Origin: Pseudorhodobacter sp. MZDSW-24AT
Lineage (GTDB): Bacteria > Pseudomonadota > Alphaproteobacteria > Rhodobacterales > Rhodobacteraceae
NCBI RefSeq assembly: GCF_002794355.1
Contig: NZ_PGOI01000008.1
Location: 124,001 to 188,000 of the forward strand
DNA length: 64,000 bases
Reading direction: 5' to 3'
In this document: piece by piece, positions 27,422-34,821 of the stretch
How positions within the stretch are numbered: the stretch's first letter is position 1
Layout: every line of letters begins with the position of its first letter
Position numbers and translations under genes: made by a program
Notes under the pieces: generated by a model
The model's database searches: none
Told to the model about the DNA's origin: nothing
What the model saw: the letters and a program-made list of their open reading frames with translations, nothing else

Positions 27422-27514
27422 TCAATCCTACCACAGGTCTGCGACACTCTCCTGAATATTGATTGCGCAGGCGTCGGGCGCATGTGCCTGATGCCGCAAG
27501 GGAAAGGTCTGTAG

Positions 27515-27751
27515 ATGAAAAACGTCCCCGACGTAGCTGGCACCGCTGCTCTCGCGATCTGCGAGTCACTGCTTCTGGCGCTGAACGACCGCAACATCCT
27601 GCCCGAGCGCGAAATTGTGGGGATACTGCGGGATGCGGCGGCTGCCCATGCCCATGATCCGGGGGATGATGGCATGACCGACCTTCACAAAGCGGTTGCC
27701 GAACTGATCGGGGGAATTATTGCAGGGGGCAATTCCGTCCGGCGGCGATAA
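27515..27751 (+). CDS. Small conserved hypothetical protein
   Basis: This 78-residue helical protein (GTAALAICESLLLALNDRNIL, then EIVGILRDAAAAH) is probably cytoplasmic. It is transcribed divergently from the Crp/Fnr gene and shares its Fnr-like palindrome, so it may be part of the same response. GGAAAGG lies just ahead of the ATG. No family is recognised. The acidic helical character would fit a small binding or adaptor protein, but this is a guess. Confidence 0.55.
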   Translation: MKNVPDVAGTAALAICESLLLALNDRNILPEREIVGILRDAAAAHAHDPGDDGMTDLHKAVAELIGGIIAGGNSVRRR

Positions 27752-27960
27752 TTTGCTGGCAGGACAGGTGTAATTCCGCCGACCCACGGCCGAAAGTTTG
27801 GAAGGACCAACATGCATCAGTCCGCCGCGAAATCCGCCCGAGTAAGGTTACCAAGACAGCAAACCAACCCGCTGTCGATGTCTGTAGCGAGTATCGGCGA
27901 AGCTTTCTGGATCCCCGGAATGCTTCGCCCTGTCGCGCAGACCAACAAAGGAATGATCTC

Positions 27961-28155
27961 ATGGACGCGAAAGCACCGATGCCAAGCACAGATGAAAAGA
28001 TGAAATCTGTCAAAGCAGTGTGGGACAAGGCCTCTGCCGGACCCAAGAAAGACGCGGCTTTGAAGCACTATCAAGCTGCCGAGAAGGCCCACACCGCCAA
28101 GAACGATGCCGAGTGCAACCGCGAACTTGACGCGGCAAAACACGCTCTGGCCTGA
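27961..28155 (+). CDS. Small hypothetical protein (64 residues)
   Basis: This lysine/alanine-rich helical protein (EKMKSVKAVWDKASAGPKKD, KHYQAAEKAHTAKNDAECNR) probably forms two helices. The ATG has AAGGA 8 bases upstream, and a near-perfect rho-independent terminator follows 21 bases after the stop. That makes a short monocistronic gene likely. Its function is not recognised. It is the last clear gene in the island. Confidence 0.6.
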   Translation: MDAKAPMPSTDEKMKSVKAVWDKASAGPKKDAALKHYQAAEKAHTAKNDAECNRELDAAKHALA

Positions 28156-28176
28156 TTGGTCACAAGCTCTTTGGAG

Positions 28177-28211
28177 GCCCGCTTGGTGCATCGCACCGGG
28201 CGGGCTTTTTC
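28177..28211 (+). terminator. Rho-independent terminator
   Basis: Nested stems GCCCGC/GCGGGC and GGTGC/GCACC enclose a 3-base loop and are followed by at least five Ts. It terminates the 64-residue gene. Confidence 0.85.
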
Positions 28212-28659
28212 TTGGCTGCGGTCTATAGCAACTTGTGACCAACTGTCGTTTCGCAAACAATCGCGAGTAACGGGTGGAAAACCACTGTGCCAAGTTTGCG
28301 ACTCTGATAGCCCGCCGCCGTTGAGAATTTGCAAGTCGGACATGGCGCGGCGATGGGGCTGGTCTCACGCATATGACGGCTATGCCCGTAAAGATGCCAT
28401 TCGTGATCAGGCGGCAGCGGGTAAAGACCGCGTAAAGATTTCAGGTGTTGTGGATCACTCTTCGACCGCGCTCTGGGGACCCCAACACGCGTTTCTGGAC
28501 TGAGGGATCATGGAAAGTGAGAGCGCTTGGCAGTGCCAATGACTGCTCTTGATGTCGATCGAATAGCTGCGCATGTCCCACCCAAAGACCGCTTTCCACG
28601 CCTTTCGGCTTTGACAACTCCGCATCTTGGGCAGCGGGCCACCGCGAATGGCCAGAAAA
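28212..28659. other. Gene-free right end of the island
   Basis: I find no supported gene in this 450-base stretch. Short open frames on both strands lack ribosome-binding sites and family patterns. It leads into the two AGGTTAGTCA repeats and the right direct repeat. Confidence 0.5.
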
Positions 28660-28669
28660 AGGTTAGTCA
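28660..28669 (+). repeat. AGGTTAGTCA motif, right end, copy 1
   Basis: This is an exact copy of the 10-mer at 11741-11750, located 93 bases left of the right direct repeat. Confidence 0.45.
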
Positions 28670-28711
28670 AATCTGGAATATCTCCAACGAATTAAATGAC
28701 GAGAAATGCAC

Positions 28712-28721
28712 AGGTTAGTCA
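28712..28721 (+). repeat. AGGTTAGTCA motif, right end, copy 2
   Basis: This is an exact copy of the 10-mer at 11741-11750, located 41 bases left of the right direct repeat. Confidence 0.45.
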
Positions 28722-28752
28722 ATCCAACCTATTGAAAAAGTTAGAACATCAC

Positions 28753-28774
28753 ACTCCCCTACGGGCTGCCACTT
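28753..28774 (+). repeat. attR-type direct repeat (tRNA-Glu 3' end)
   Basis: This 22-base exact duplicate of 11681-11702 includes the T-arm 3' strand, acceptor strand and CCA of tRNA-Glu. No tRNA body precedes it, so it marks the displaced end created by site-specific integration. Confidence 0.85.
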
Positions 28775-28864
28775 TATCCTATCTTCAAATAACCCGTTAA
28801 AATCGTGTAATTTTTTCTAAGGTTTTGACGACAGGTGCTCTGTCGCGGTCGAACGCCTTAAAAG

Positions 28865-29390
28865 TCACGACTGTCTTCCCTCATTTATCGCCAAGCGCCG
28901 CGGGTCCGCCGTTCGGGTGTATTGTAAGGCCATCCTGCCGCTGTCCCAGCCAAACACCGCCTTCATCTCGCTGACCGTCGCGCCCGCGTCGGTCGCCCCC
29001 TGAGCCGCGATCTTCCGCAGCCCGCGCGCCGATGTCTTCACCCCCGCGGCCCGGCACGCGTCCGCGAATATGTTTGCGAAGCTTTCCTTCGTCAGCGGCT
29101 TCCCGTTTGCACCGAGGATGAAGGGCATGTCGCCGGTTGGCCCAGCATCGAACGTGGCTCACAACGCCCGGTGAATCTTGACCTCCGTCCCGGTCTTTCC
29201 AATCTTCACGACGGCGCTCCCCTTCCTTGACGTGCTGGCGGCCCAGCATCGCCGCTGCGCCGCAGGCCCGGGCAGAGCACAACGTCCACCCAGACCACCT
29301 CGTTCGTCCCCAGCGGCCAGCCCTCGTGTTCCTTTGCCACACCGGTGTCGTTCCACGCCGGAGAGACAGCGCACGGAAGCAGCCTCACCG
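28865..29390 (-). pseudogene. Degenerate tyrosine recombinase (phage-type integrase)
   Basis: Fragments of one integrase are spread over all three minus frames. A box I piece is WVDVVLCPGLRRSGDA (near 29290). Next come GRQHVKEG, then VVKIGKTGTEVKI, and then an 87-residue run to 28865 with ANGKPLTKESFANIFADACR, RGLRKIAAQGATDAGATVSE and the catalytic-tyrosine region MALQYTRTADPRRLA. At least three frame changes and loss of the N-terminal part make it non-functional. It lies 90 bases outside the right direct repeat. It may be the old integrase of this island or of a neighbouring one. Confidence 0.75.
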
Positions 29391-29742
29391 TCCGGACTCT
29401 GTCTTCTGCCAGACCAACAGCCGTATCGGAAGCGGATCATGCTTGCGCGGTATCTCGCAACCTTCAACGCAGGCTCAAGCGCATTCGACCGTAATTACTG
29501 GCGACTGGAGTTGCGCGACAACTGTGTCCGCTGCACGATCTCCCGAACGGACAGCTACTCAGACAATGCCGAACGCTTGATTTCAGTCAAAAATGCCTGC
29601 CCGATCTCTTGAATGTTCTCTGCCGCAAGCAGCAAGGAAAAGGGGGGCACATGGGTCAGTCTTAGTGTCAATTATGCGTCTGTCTGGGTAAGGGTAGAAA
29701 TCGGCAGCCAAGCACAAACCCGGAAGAACCTTGCGCGGCGGA

Positions 29743-30690
29743 CTAGTCCCTTTCGCATTCTGGACCAGAGGCGGTATGTCTTTCTTGTGCAAAGCTGATC
29801 CAAGCCTCGACGTTCAAAATCTGCCCCACGATGCCCAAGCGCGCGCTCAGAACTTTGGCATCGGCGCGCGAAAGATCATCAAGCGTTTTAATGCCGACTT
29901 GGCCCAGCATCCAGACCAGCCCAGGCCCGGCGCCGGGCAACAGGAACAGGCTGCGCGCCGGATCGTGCGACACCTCTGTCGACGAGATTGTGTCATCGCT
30001 TGTCTCTGGGCCTGCGCTCGGCGCAGAAGACTTGTCCGGCCAGGCCGTCTCCAGTCGCGTTGATCGGGAGCCGAGAGCGGCTTGGCCCTCTTCATCACCA
30101 AGATGTCCTGCGCTGGGGCCCTGCGCGGCCGCCGCCGAAGCCGCGCGAGCCAAACTCTTCCCACCACAGCCCTCTGTCATCTCCGCCATCGCGGCTGCCA
30201 AAATTGCTGCATCTTGCCCGCAAGCTGACTCCACAGGGTGAACCGTCTGACCACCTGCGTTTGCTTGATGCACCCTGTCGGGCGTGGGGACCGCTTCGCG
30301 GGTTTCCATGGTTGGCGGTGGCATGTCAGCATCGGCAAACGGTTGCGCGTCGTTTTGCGAAAGCGCCGCCGCCTCCTTTTGGGTAAGCGGCGCGTCCGGA
30401 CAGAGTTCCGGCACGCTGAGGTGCCCATCCGCACCATCACTCAACTGACACGAGGCACTCCTCTCTGCGTCCTTAACAAATCTTGGCGCGACAGAACGCG
30501 CCATGCGCACTTGGGCGCCCTCCTCATCCGCATGCGAGCCCTCAAGTTGAAATGCCGAAACGGCGGGGACCAGATCCGCAGCATTTCCTGTGCGGCGCGA
30601 GAGGCGGAGACGCCGTATTTCGCGTAGATGCGCTCGGGCCGCATGCCGAACCGCCTTTGTCCGCGCCTGGTAGCCGTCCTCCCATCTCAT
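29743..30690 (-). CDS. Gas-vesicle-locus protein with C-terminal helix-hairpin-helix domain
   Basis: This 315-residue protein has an N-terminal basic helical stretch (residues 1-40), a long low-complexity and probably disordered middle (about 60-245, rich in Ala, Ser, Asp and Pro), and a compact C-terminal domain (about 250-305: LFLLPGAGPGLVWMLGQVGI, KTLDDLSRADAKVLSARLGI). The C-terminal part matches the helix-hairpin-helix fold of flap-endonuclease-like small domains, which bind DNA or proteins. Its ATG overlaps the stop of the upstream gene (ATGA), so both are co-translated and divergent from the pyp-gvp operon. Its function is unknown. Confidence 0.65.
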   Translation of the reverse strand: MRWEDGYQARTKAVRHAARAHLREIRRLRLSRRTGNAADLVPAVSAFQLEGSHADEEGAQVRMARSVAPRFVKDAERSASCQLSDGADGHLSVPELCPDAPLTQKEAAALSQNDAQPFADADMPPPTMETREAVPTPDRVHQANAGGQTVHPVESACGQDAAILAAAMAEMTEGCGGKSLARAASAAAAQGPSAGHLGDEEGQAALGSRSTRLETAWPDKSSAPSAGPETSDDTISSTEVSHDPARSLFLLPGAGPGLVWMLGQVGIKTLDDLSRADAKVLSARLGIVGQILNVEAWISFAQERHTASGPECERD

Positions 30691-31175
30691 GAACCCGCCC
30701 CCTGCAAGGAAAGTCCTATCTCTGCGTCCTCATCGACCTCCGACCAATGCGCCAAGGCTTCCCCGACCAAAGAGGAGAAGGCATGATGAAACTGTGCCCA
30801 CTGCTGCAACTGCAACAGCTTTTCCACCGGCGTCTTGGGCGGGCAAGGCGTCTGAAGCGGAAGAAATGCGCAAAGATCTTCAAGATAGCGCATTGCCTCA
30901 TCAAGCGAATCAACAAGAACAGCGTCACTCGCAATCTCAGCACCTGTGCTGATCGGGTAGGCAATCACCCACCCTGTCAGGCGCCGCCGCCAGAGAGACA
31001 CTTCCAGATCGATTTGCGCAGAGAAGCGGTGACGGTGATGCGAGAGCCGCAGACCATTGAACCTTAATGGAGATTGGTCCGGCCTCGGCAGGGAAACATC
31101 AGACCAATCAATTAAAGCAAGGCCTTTGCCGTATACTGCACCTCCGCTTGCGGCCTGCCTTTCACTTCCCAACAT
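30687..31175 (-). CDS. Hypothetical protein, paralogue family near pyp (member A)
   Basis: This 162-residue protein was assigned the ATG at 31175 because it has GGAG 6-7 bases upstream; an open frame continues 69 codons further but is not protein-like. The core reads SPLRFNGLRLS, then IDLEVSLWRRRLTGWVIAYP and DSLDEAMRYLEDL. The same pattern (P-L/I-x-F-x-G-x-x-L, an L-x-L-Y/W strand, then a D-x-A-x-x-x-L helix) occurs in the genes at 32432 and 32958. I therefore infer a paralogous family. It is co-translated with the helix-hairpin-helix gene. No known family is recognised. Confidence 0.6.
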   Translation of the reverse strand: MLGSERQAASGGAVYGKGLALIDWSDVSLPRPDQSPLRFNGLRLSHHRHRFSAQIDLEVSLWRRRLTGWVIAYPISTGAEIASDAVLVDSLDEAMRYLEDLCAFLPLQTPCPPKTPVEKLLQLQQWAQFHHAFSSLVGEALAHWSEVDEDAEIGLSLQGAGS

Positions 31176-31571
31176 CGCTTGCTCCGAAATCCTTCCGCGC
31201 TTGACCCTAGCAAAGCATGACAAAGGTTGCGGTCCGGTTAACGCGGAAGCGTGCAAAATCAGGACCGCGGCCCGAGGAGCACGCAAGGCGCGAATAGCCC
31301 TCGTCTTCAGACAAGATGCCGGGACCGCGCGATCATGGGCTGGACCGCCGACGAGCACGGCCCCCACGGCCTTCGATTCCAACGTCCTGTTGCCAGGCTC
31401 TGTCCGCGCACAGCGCTTGGCACAGACTTTACGCTTTCAATTTTATGCTTTGGCCCAGTCACGCTGGGCTGGCCTTGAGAGATTTTTCACCTCTTGAGTC
31501 GACCTTGTCTTCATATCCGCAAACAACCGCGGTCCGCCGTTTCATGCCGTGCCGGAAGGAGTACTTTTCTG
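31176..31571. other. Divergent control region of the pyp-gas-vesicle locus
   Basis: This 396-base spacer separates the minus-strand pair from the plus-strand pyp operon and should contain both promoters. Base composition is less GC-biased than in neighbouring genes. I see no clear palindrome, Fnr-like box or consensus promoter. Open frames across it look non-coding. Confidence 0.4.
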
Positions 31572-32012
31572 ATGACCGAAATTGGACGACTCAGCCAAGC
31601 CGATGGGCAATACGAATTCCGCGATCCAAGTCGAAACCTGATCGTCAGGGGTGGCCACCCGGAATGGGTGCTCATGGCAGCCGCAGAAGTGATCGCTAAC
31701 ACGGCGCGCCTTGAGGCGGAAAGCCTGCTCGAAGAGTTGTCTGCCCTGATGGAATTTGAGGCGGCCGAACCGATCGACGTGGATTCAGCACGTTTTTCCT
31801 TGAAAGAACGTTTCGAGCTGATCCCGCAATGCATCGTTTCCTTGGGAACGATGGACTATAAATGGGCTGCTGCGGAAGGTCGCGCGAAAAAAGCTGCAGA
31901 ATTCGGCGATCAGCCGCTGAAACGTGTCCATGACATGTCTCTGACGCGCTCAGACTCGTTTCTGACCAACGATCCAGGCATTTCTATGCCCGGTCTCGAC
32001 GTCTCTGAATAA
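31572..32012 (+). CDS. Hypothetical protein immediately upstream of pyp
   Basis: This 146-residue soluble protein begins at an ATG preceded by GGAAGGAG. It reads YEFRDPSRNLIVRGGHPEWV, then a helical stretch (AAAEVIANTARLEAESLLEEL) and a polar C-terminal tail (MSLTRSDSFLTNDPGISMPG). It lies 26 bases ahead of pyp and is probably in the same transcript. It has no membrane segment and no motif that I recognise. Its position suggests a partner of the light sensor or a gas-vesicle accessory protein, which is inference only. Confidence 0.65.
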   Translation: MTEIGRLSQADGQYEFRDPSRNLIVRGGHPEWVLMAAAEVIANTARLEAESLLEELSALMEFEAAEPIDVDSARFSLKERFELIPQCIVSLGTMDYKWAAAEGRAKKAAEFGDQPLKRVHDMSLTRSDSFLTNDPGISMPGLDVSE

Positions 32013-32038
32013 TTCCCTTCCAGCCTCGAGGACAAGCA

Positions 32039-32413
32039 ATGGAAATTATCCCTTTCGGCAGCCAAGATCTCGACAACATCTTGAACCGTGAACCGCAGCG
32101 TGCCGAGTATCTTCCCTTTGGTGCCGTGCTGCTCGACCGGTCGGGCAAAATCACGAAGTACAATAAGGCCGAAGGTCTGATCGCAAGCCGGACACCCGAA
32201 GACATGATTGGAAAGGATTTCTTCAACGACGTCGCCCCTTGCGCAAAAGGAAAGCGCTTCCATGGCGAGTTCTTGAAGTTCCACCGCACAGGACAGGTCA
32301 ACGTCATGTTTGATTACACATTCGCCTACAAGGGCGCCGATGTCGGTGTGAAGATCCACCTCAAATCACAACCCGATGGTCAGTACTGCTGGATGTTCGT
32401 CAAGCGCACGTAG
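32039..32413 (+). CDS. pyp: Photoactive yellow protein (blue-light PAS sensor)
   Basis: This 124-residue protein aligns end to end with photoactive yellow protein of Halorhodospira halophila (125 residues). The chromophore cysteine is kept (Cys68 in FFNDVAPCAKG, equivalent to Cys69), as are the chromophore-pocket Tyr41 and Glu45 (KYNKAEG, equivalent to Tyr42 and Glu46), Arg51 (Arg52), the MFDYTFAY strand and the C-terminal WMFVKR. At the position of Met100 this protein has glycine (Gly99), and at Thr50 it has alanine. Both should alter photocycle speed. PYP binds p-coumaric acid by a thioester and undergoes a blue-light photocycle. The ligase and ammonia-lyase for that chromophore are encoded nearby (33472 and 43246). 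It lies at the head of the gas-vesicle genes. Confidence 0.95.
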   Translation: MEIIPFGSQDLDNILNREPQRAEYLPFGAVLLDRSGKITKYNKAEGLIASRTPEDMIGKDFFNDVAPCAKGKRFHGEFLKFHRTGQVNVMFDYTFAYKGADVGVKIHLKSQPDGQYCWMFVKRT

Positions 32414-32431
32414 CAAATCCGGAGCTGTGGC

Positions 32432-32947
32432 ATGGCACCGGAGCGCGAAATCAATGTGGACGTCCACATCTCGGACACCTTGAAAAAGATGTACGACGGC
32501 GCGCCAAGAGCGCCCCACCCAAGCGCACAAACTGCCTTGCCGCTCTCCACCTTGCCCCCGCGTGATTGGCAACAGCTCTCGTTGCGACGCGATGGCAAAC
32601 CCCCGATCCGGTTTGTGGGAACCCTCCTCTTCGCGCGAAGCTGTATAATGCAGTCACTCAAGGGGCACGCCAAGCAGTCGCTGAGCATATACCTCGCGAT
32701 TGAGGGGACGGTTTACGCTGGCTTGGCATTTGAGCCGAGTGAGGCGTGTCCTGCTTGGTCTTCTTACCGTTGTGCCCCGCTTCACGCGCCCACTGACCTG
32801 GCCGAGTTGTTTCGCGACTGGTGTCCGGAGGCGAATTTTTTCCCGGCACCTTTGTCGGCTCACTGTGGAACAGGGCCACCGGCCGCCCGCTCCGCTTTCA
32901 ACGCGATGGCCGCAGACTGGCTGACCCTCTCTGTCCTGCAAGGATAA
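32432..32947 (+). CDS. Hypothetical protein, paralogue family near pyp (member B)
   Basis: This 171-residue protein starts 18 bases after pyp, with GGAG 7 bases ahead of the ATG. It shares the family layout of 30687 and 32958: RDGKPPIRFVGTLLF, a beta-strand segment (QSLSIYLAIEGTVYAGLAFE) and a PTDLAELFRDW helix. It has six cysteines, which is unusual for this neighbourhood. It has no membrane helix or signal peptide. The function is unknown, but the placement between pyp and the ligase makes a signalling role plausible. Confidence 0.6.
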   Translation: MAPEREINVDVHISDTLKKMYDGAPRAPHPSAQTALPLSTLPPRDWQQLSLRRDGKPPIRFVGTLLFARSCIMQSLKGHAKQSLSIYLAIEGTVYAGLAFEPSEACPAWSSYRCAPLHAPTDLAELFRDWCPEANFFPAPLSAHCGTGPPAARSAFNAMAADWLTLSVLQG

Positions 32948-32957
32948 GGATTCCAAT

Positions 32958-33467
32958 ATGTCTTCTATGACCGACCAACTGATGGCCGAACAACTCGCCC
33001 AGCACGGTACAATGCAGTTTGCGATAACAGCGCCGACATTTCGTATCAAACGCCCCGGCGCGCGCCCCCTGATTTTCGAAGGCGTTGAACTTGCTATGGC
33101 GATGAGTTTTACGCCGTCGCTGCCCAACTGGTATGAGGTAAATCTGTACAGAACAAGCGACCAGCGCTTTGTGGTGGCAGTTCGGCTGTTCTTTCAATCA
33201 GAGGCAGAACAAGATCAGATCCGCGCGTGGGATTTCGAGACACTGGACCAAGCTCTTGAAAAGCTTTCGCAATACGACGCGGGACAAGACGTCAGGGTTT
33301 CGCTAGATCAGGCCGATCTCTCTCTCCCGCCTGCGGAGTTGGCCGCGATGGCGCTCGAGTTGCGCGCGCGTGTGGATTCGGCACGGCGCCATTTCGCAAG
33401 CCTGCTGGGAGAGTTCTTCTTTGAGCTCGACACCATAAAAGTGCCGGTGCCGCGCGGCCGCGCCTGA
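32958..33467 (+). CDS. Hypothetical protein, paralogue family near pyp (member C)
   Basis: This 169-residue protein is 10 bases after member B. The core RPGARPLIFEGVELA, then YEVNLYRTSDQRFVVAVRLFF, then WDFETLDQALEKLSQYD is the clearest version of the family pattern. The C-terminal half is helical (ELAAMALELRARVDSARRHF). It is probably soluble and co-transcribed with pyp and the ligase. No known family is recognised. Confidence 0.62.
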   Translation: MSSMTDQLMAEQLAQHGTMQFAITAPTFRIKRPGARPLIFEGVELAMAMSFTPSLPNWYEVNLYRTSDQRFVVAVRLFFQSEAEQDQIRAWDFETLDQALEKLSQYDAGQDVRVSLDQADLSLPPAELAAMALELRARVDSARRHFASLLGEFFFELDTIKVPVPRGRA

Positions 33468-33471
33468 AAAG

Positions 33472-34749
33472 ATGCTGCGGAGAAGATGTAGAATGCTGCA
33501 GCCAAAGGCGCCCTCGAACTCGTGGTTAACGCGGACCATGCTGCGACGACTTGCGGCCAGTCTAATACTCGCGGAACAGGAGGACCTGGTTGCCAAAGGT
33601 CAATTGGAAAGGGGGGCGCTCGCAGTGCTGAAACGCCCTGCGGCACTCCACAATTCCTTCGACGCTGTGCGGATCGATGAAAGTGGATTGGGCTTTGATA
33701 GCCTGTCACGCCTGTCGCTCATCCTCAGATTTAACCGTTTTTTTCACCTGAATGATACCGGGATCGAGGACTACCTTTTGACGGCAACCTCGCTTGGGAA
33801 ATGGGTAACACTTCTCGACCAGCACTTACGCGCGATGGGGGATGGCGCGCGCTTCAGCTTCGCCACGTCCGGTTCAGCAGGTCCTGTAAAACACATCTGC
33901 CACAGTGTAAGCGACCTTGTCGAAGAAGTGCACTCGCTTCAGCGGCGTTTGCAAGACTGGATGCGCCCAAATGGACGCTTTTTGGCACTGGTGCCTCCGC
34001 ACCATATTTACGGGTTCTTGTTTACCTGCCTTCTCCCCAAGTTTGCAGGCATGCCGGTTGTCGACCTCCATCATGCTGGTCCCTGCGCCGCTTTCCGGCA
34101 TGCCCGCAGCGGCGATGTCTTGATCGGCACTCCATTTGTCTGGCGAACTCTTTGCGCCAGTGGTCTTACCTTCGCGCATGATGTGTTGGGCGTTACCTCT
34201 GCAGGAGCGGCCTGCTCCCAGACTTGGTCGACACGTGATATCAACGGTCTCGGCAAACTGATCGAAATTTACGGCTCGACTGAAACCGGTGGGATTGGCA
34301 CCCGCAGCGAACCTGGCGCAGCGTTTGAGCTCTTGGATCACCTTTGCCGTGCAAATGGAAATGACGAGGTGATTGCAGATGGCAAGCCATCCAAGCCGCT
34401 GCAAGATAAGTTGGAATGGCTTGGTCCACGACAGTTTCGGTTGCAGGGTCGGCGCGATGATGTCGTCAAGGTGGGTGGCGTGAATGTCTCGCCCTCCCAT
34501 GTGGAAGCGGTATTGCGTGCCTGCGAGGGTGTCTCTGCCGCATCTGTGCGGCTGGCAGGCGACAGAATGAAGGCCTTCGTGGTGCCGCGACCCGGCATTG
34601 TCCTGTCGAAACTTGAAGCCTTGCTGAACGCGCACATGCGGCGCCACCTGCAGGCACCCGCGCGCCCCGTGCAACTGACCTTTGGCGCTGAATTGCCTGT
34701 TAATGCAATGGGCAAAATCTGTGATTGGGACGCGGCACCCTCGGGATAG
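33472..34749 (+). CDS. pcl: AMP-forming acyl-CoA ligase, probably 4-coumarate:CoA ligase for PYP
   Basis: This 425-residue ANL-superfamily enzyme would activate p-coumarate to its CoA thioester for loading onto photoactive yellow protein. It shows the phosphate loop FATSGSAGPVKH, PPHHIYGFLFTCLLP, the YGSTETGG motif, GRRDDVVKVGGVNVSP and the C-terminal catalytic-lysine motif PVNAMGKICDW. It is shorter than plant 4CL enzymes, as expected for a PYP-specific ligase. Assignment to coumarate rests on its place next to pyp. The start could also be the ATG at 33493. It lies 4 bases after member C, in the same operon. Confidence 0.82.
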   Translation: MLRRRCRMLQPKAPSNSWLTRTMLRRLAASLILAEQEDLVAKGQLERGALAVLKRPAALHNSFDAVRIDESGLGFDSLSRLSLILRFNRFFHLNDTGIEDYLLTATSLGKWVTLLDQHLRAMGDGARFSFATSGSAGPVKHICHSVSDLVEEVHSLQRRLQDWMRPNGRFLALVPPHHIYGFLFTCLLPKFAGMPVVDLHHAGPCAAFRHARSGDVLIGTPFVWRTLCASGLTFAHDVLGVTSAGAACSQTWSTRDINGLGKLIEIYGSTETGGIGTRSEPGAAFELLDHLCRANGNDEVIADGKPSKPLQDKLEWLGPRQFRLQGRRDDVVKVGGVNVSPSHVEAVLRACEGVSAASVRLAGDRMKAFVVPRPGIVLSKLEALLNAHMRRHLQAPARPVQLTFGAELPVNAMGKICDWDAAPSG

Positions 34750-34821
34750 GTAACCAAACCTTAACTTCGATCAAAGAAGATCATCAGAGGACAGAATGGC
34801 CTTAGAAACTGAGATCACCCC

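Larger units (their letters stand above)
11681..28774. mobile_element. 17-kb genomic island inserted at tRNA-Glu
   Basis: Its borders are an exact 22-bp direct repeat of the tRNA-Glu 3' end (11681-11702 and 28753-28774). Inside are a truncated transposase, cbpA/cbpM, an HlyD-FtsX-ABC exporter, envelope proteins, a cation ATPase, the arginine deiminase pathway and a Crp/Fnr regulator. The short motif AGGTTAGTCA occurs once near the left end and twice near the right end, as expected for integrase arm sites. No intact integrase is present inside, so the island is probably no longer mobile by itself. Four of its genes are disrupted. Confidence 0.8.

Noticed and set aside
28455-28670. Small minus-strand frame with KAVFGWD resembling integrase sequence
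   Set aside because: It shares only six or seven residues with the integrase remnant and has no start signal or continuation. A chance match or tiny relic is more likely.
28865-29390. Functional integrase gene
   Set aside because: At least three frame changes and a missing N-terminal half exclude activity.
29583-29798. Small genes on both strands between the integrase relic and the helix-hairpin-helix gene
   Set aside because: They are short overlapping frames without ribosome-binding sites or similarity. They are treated as non-coding.
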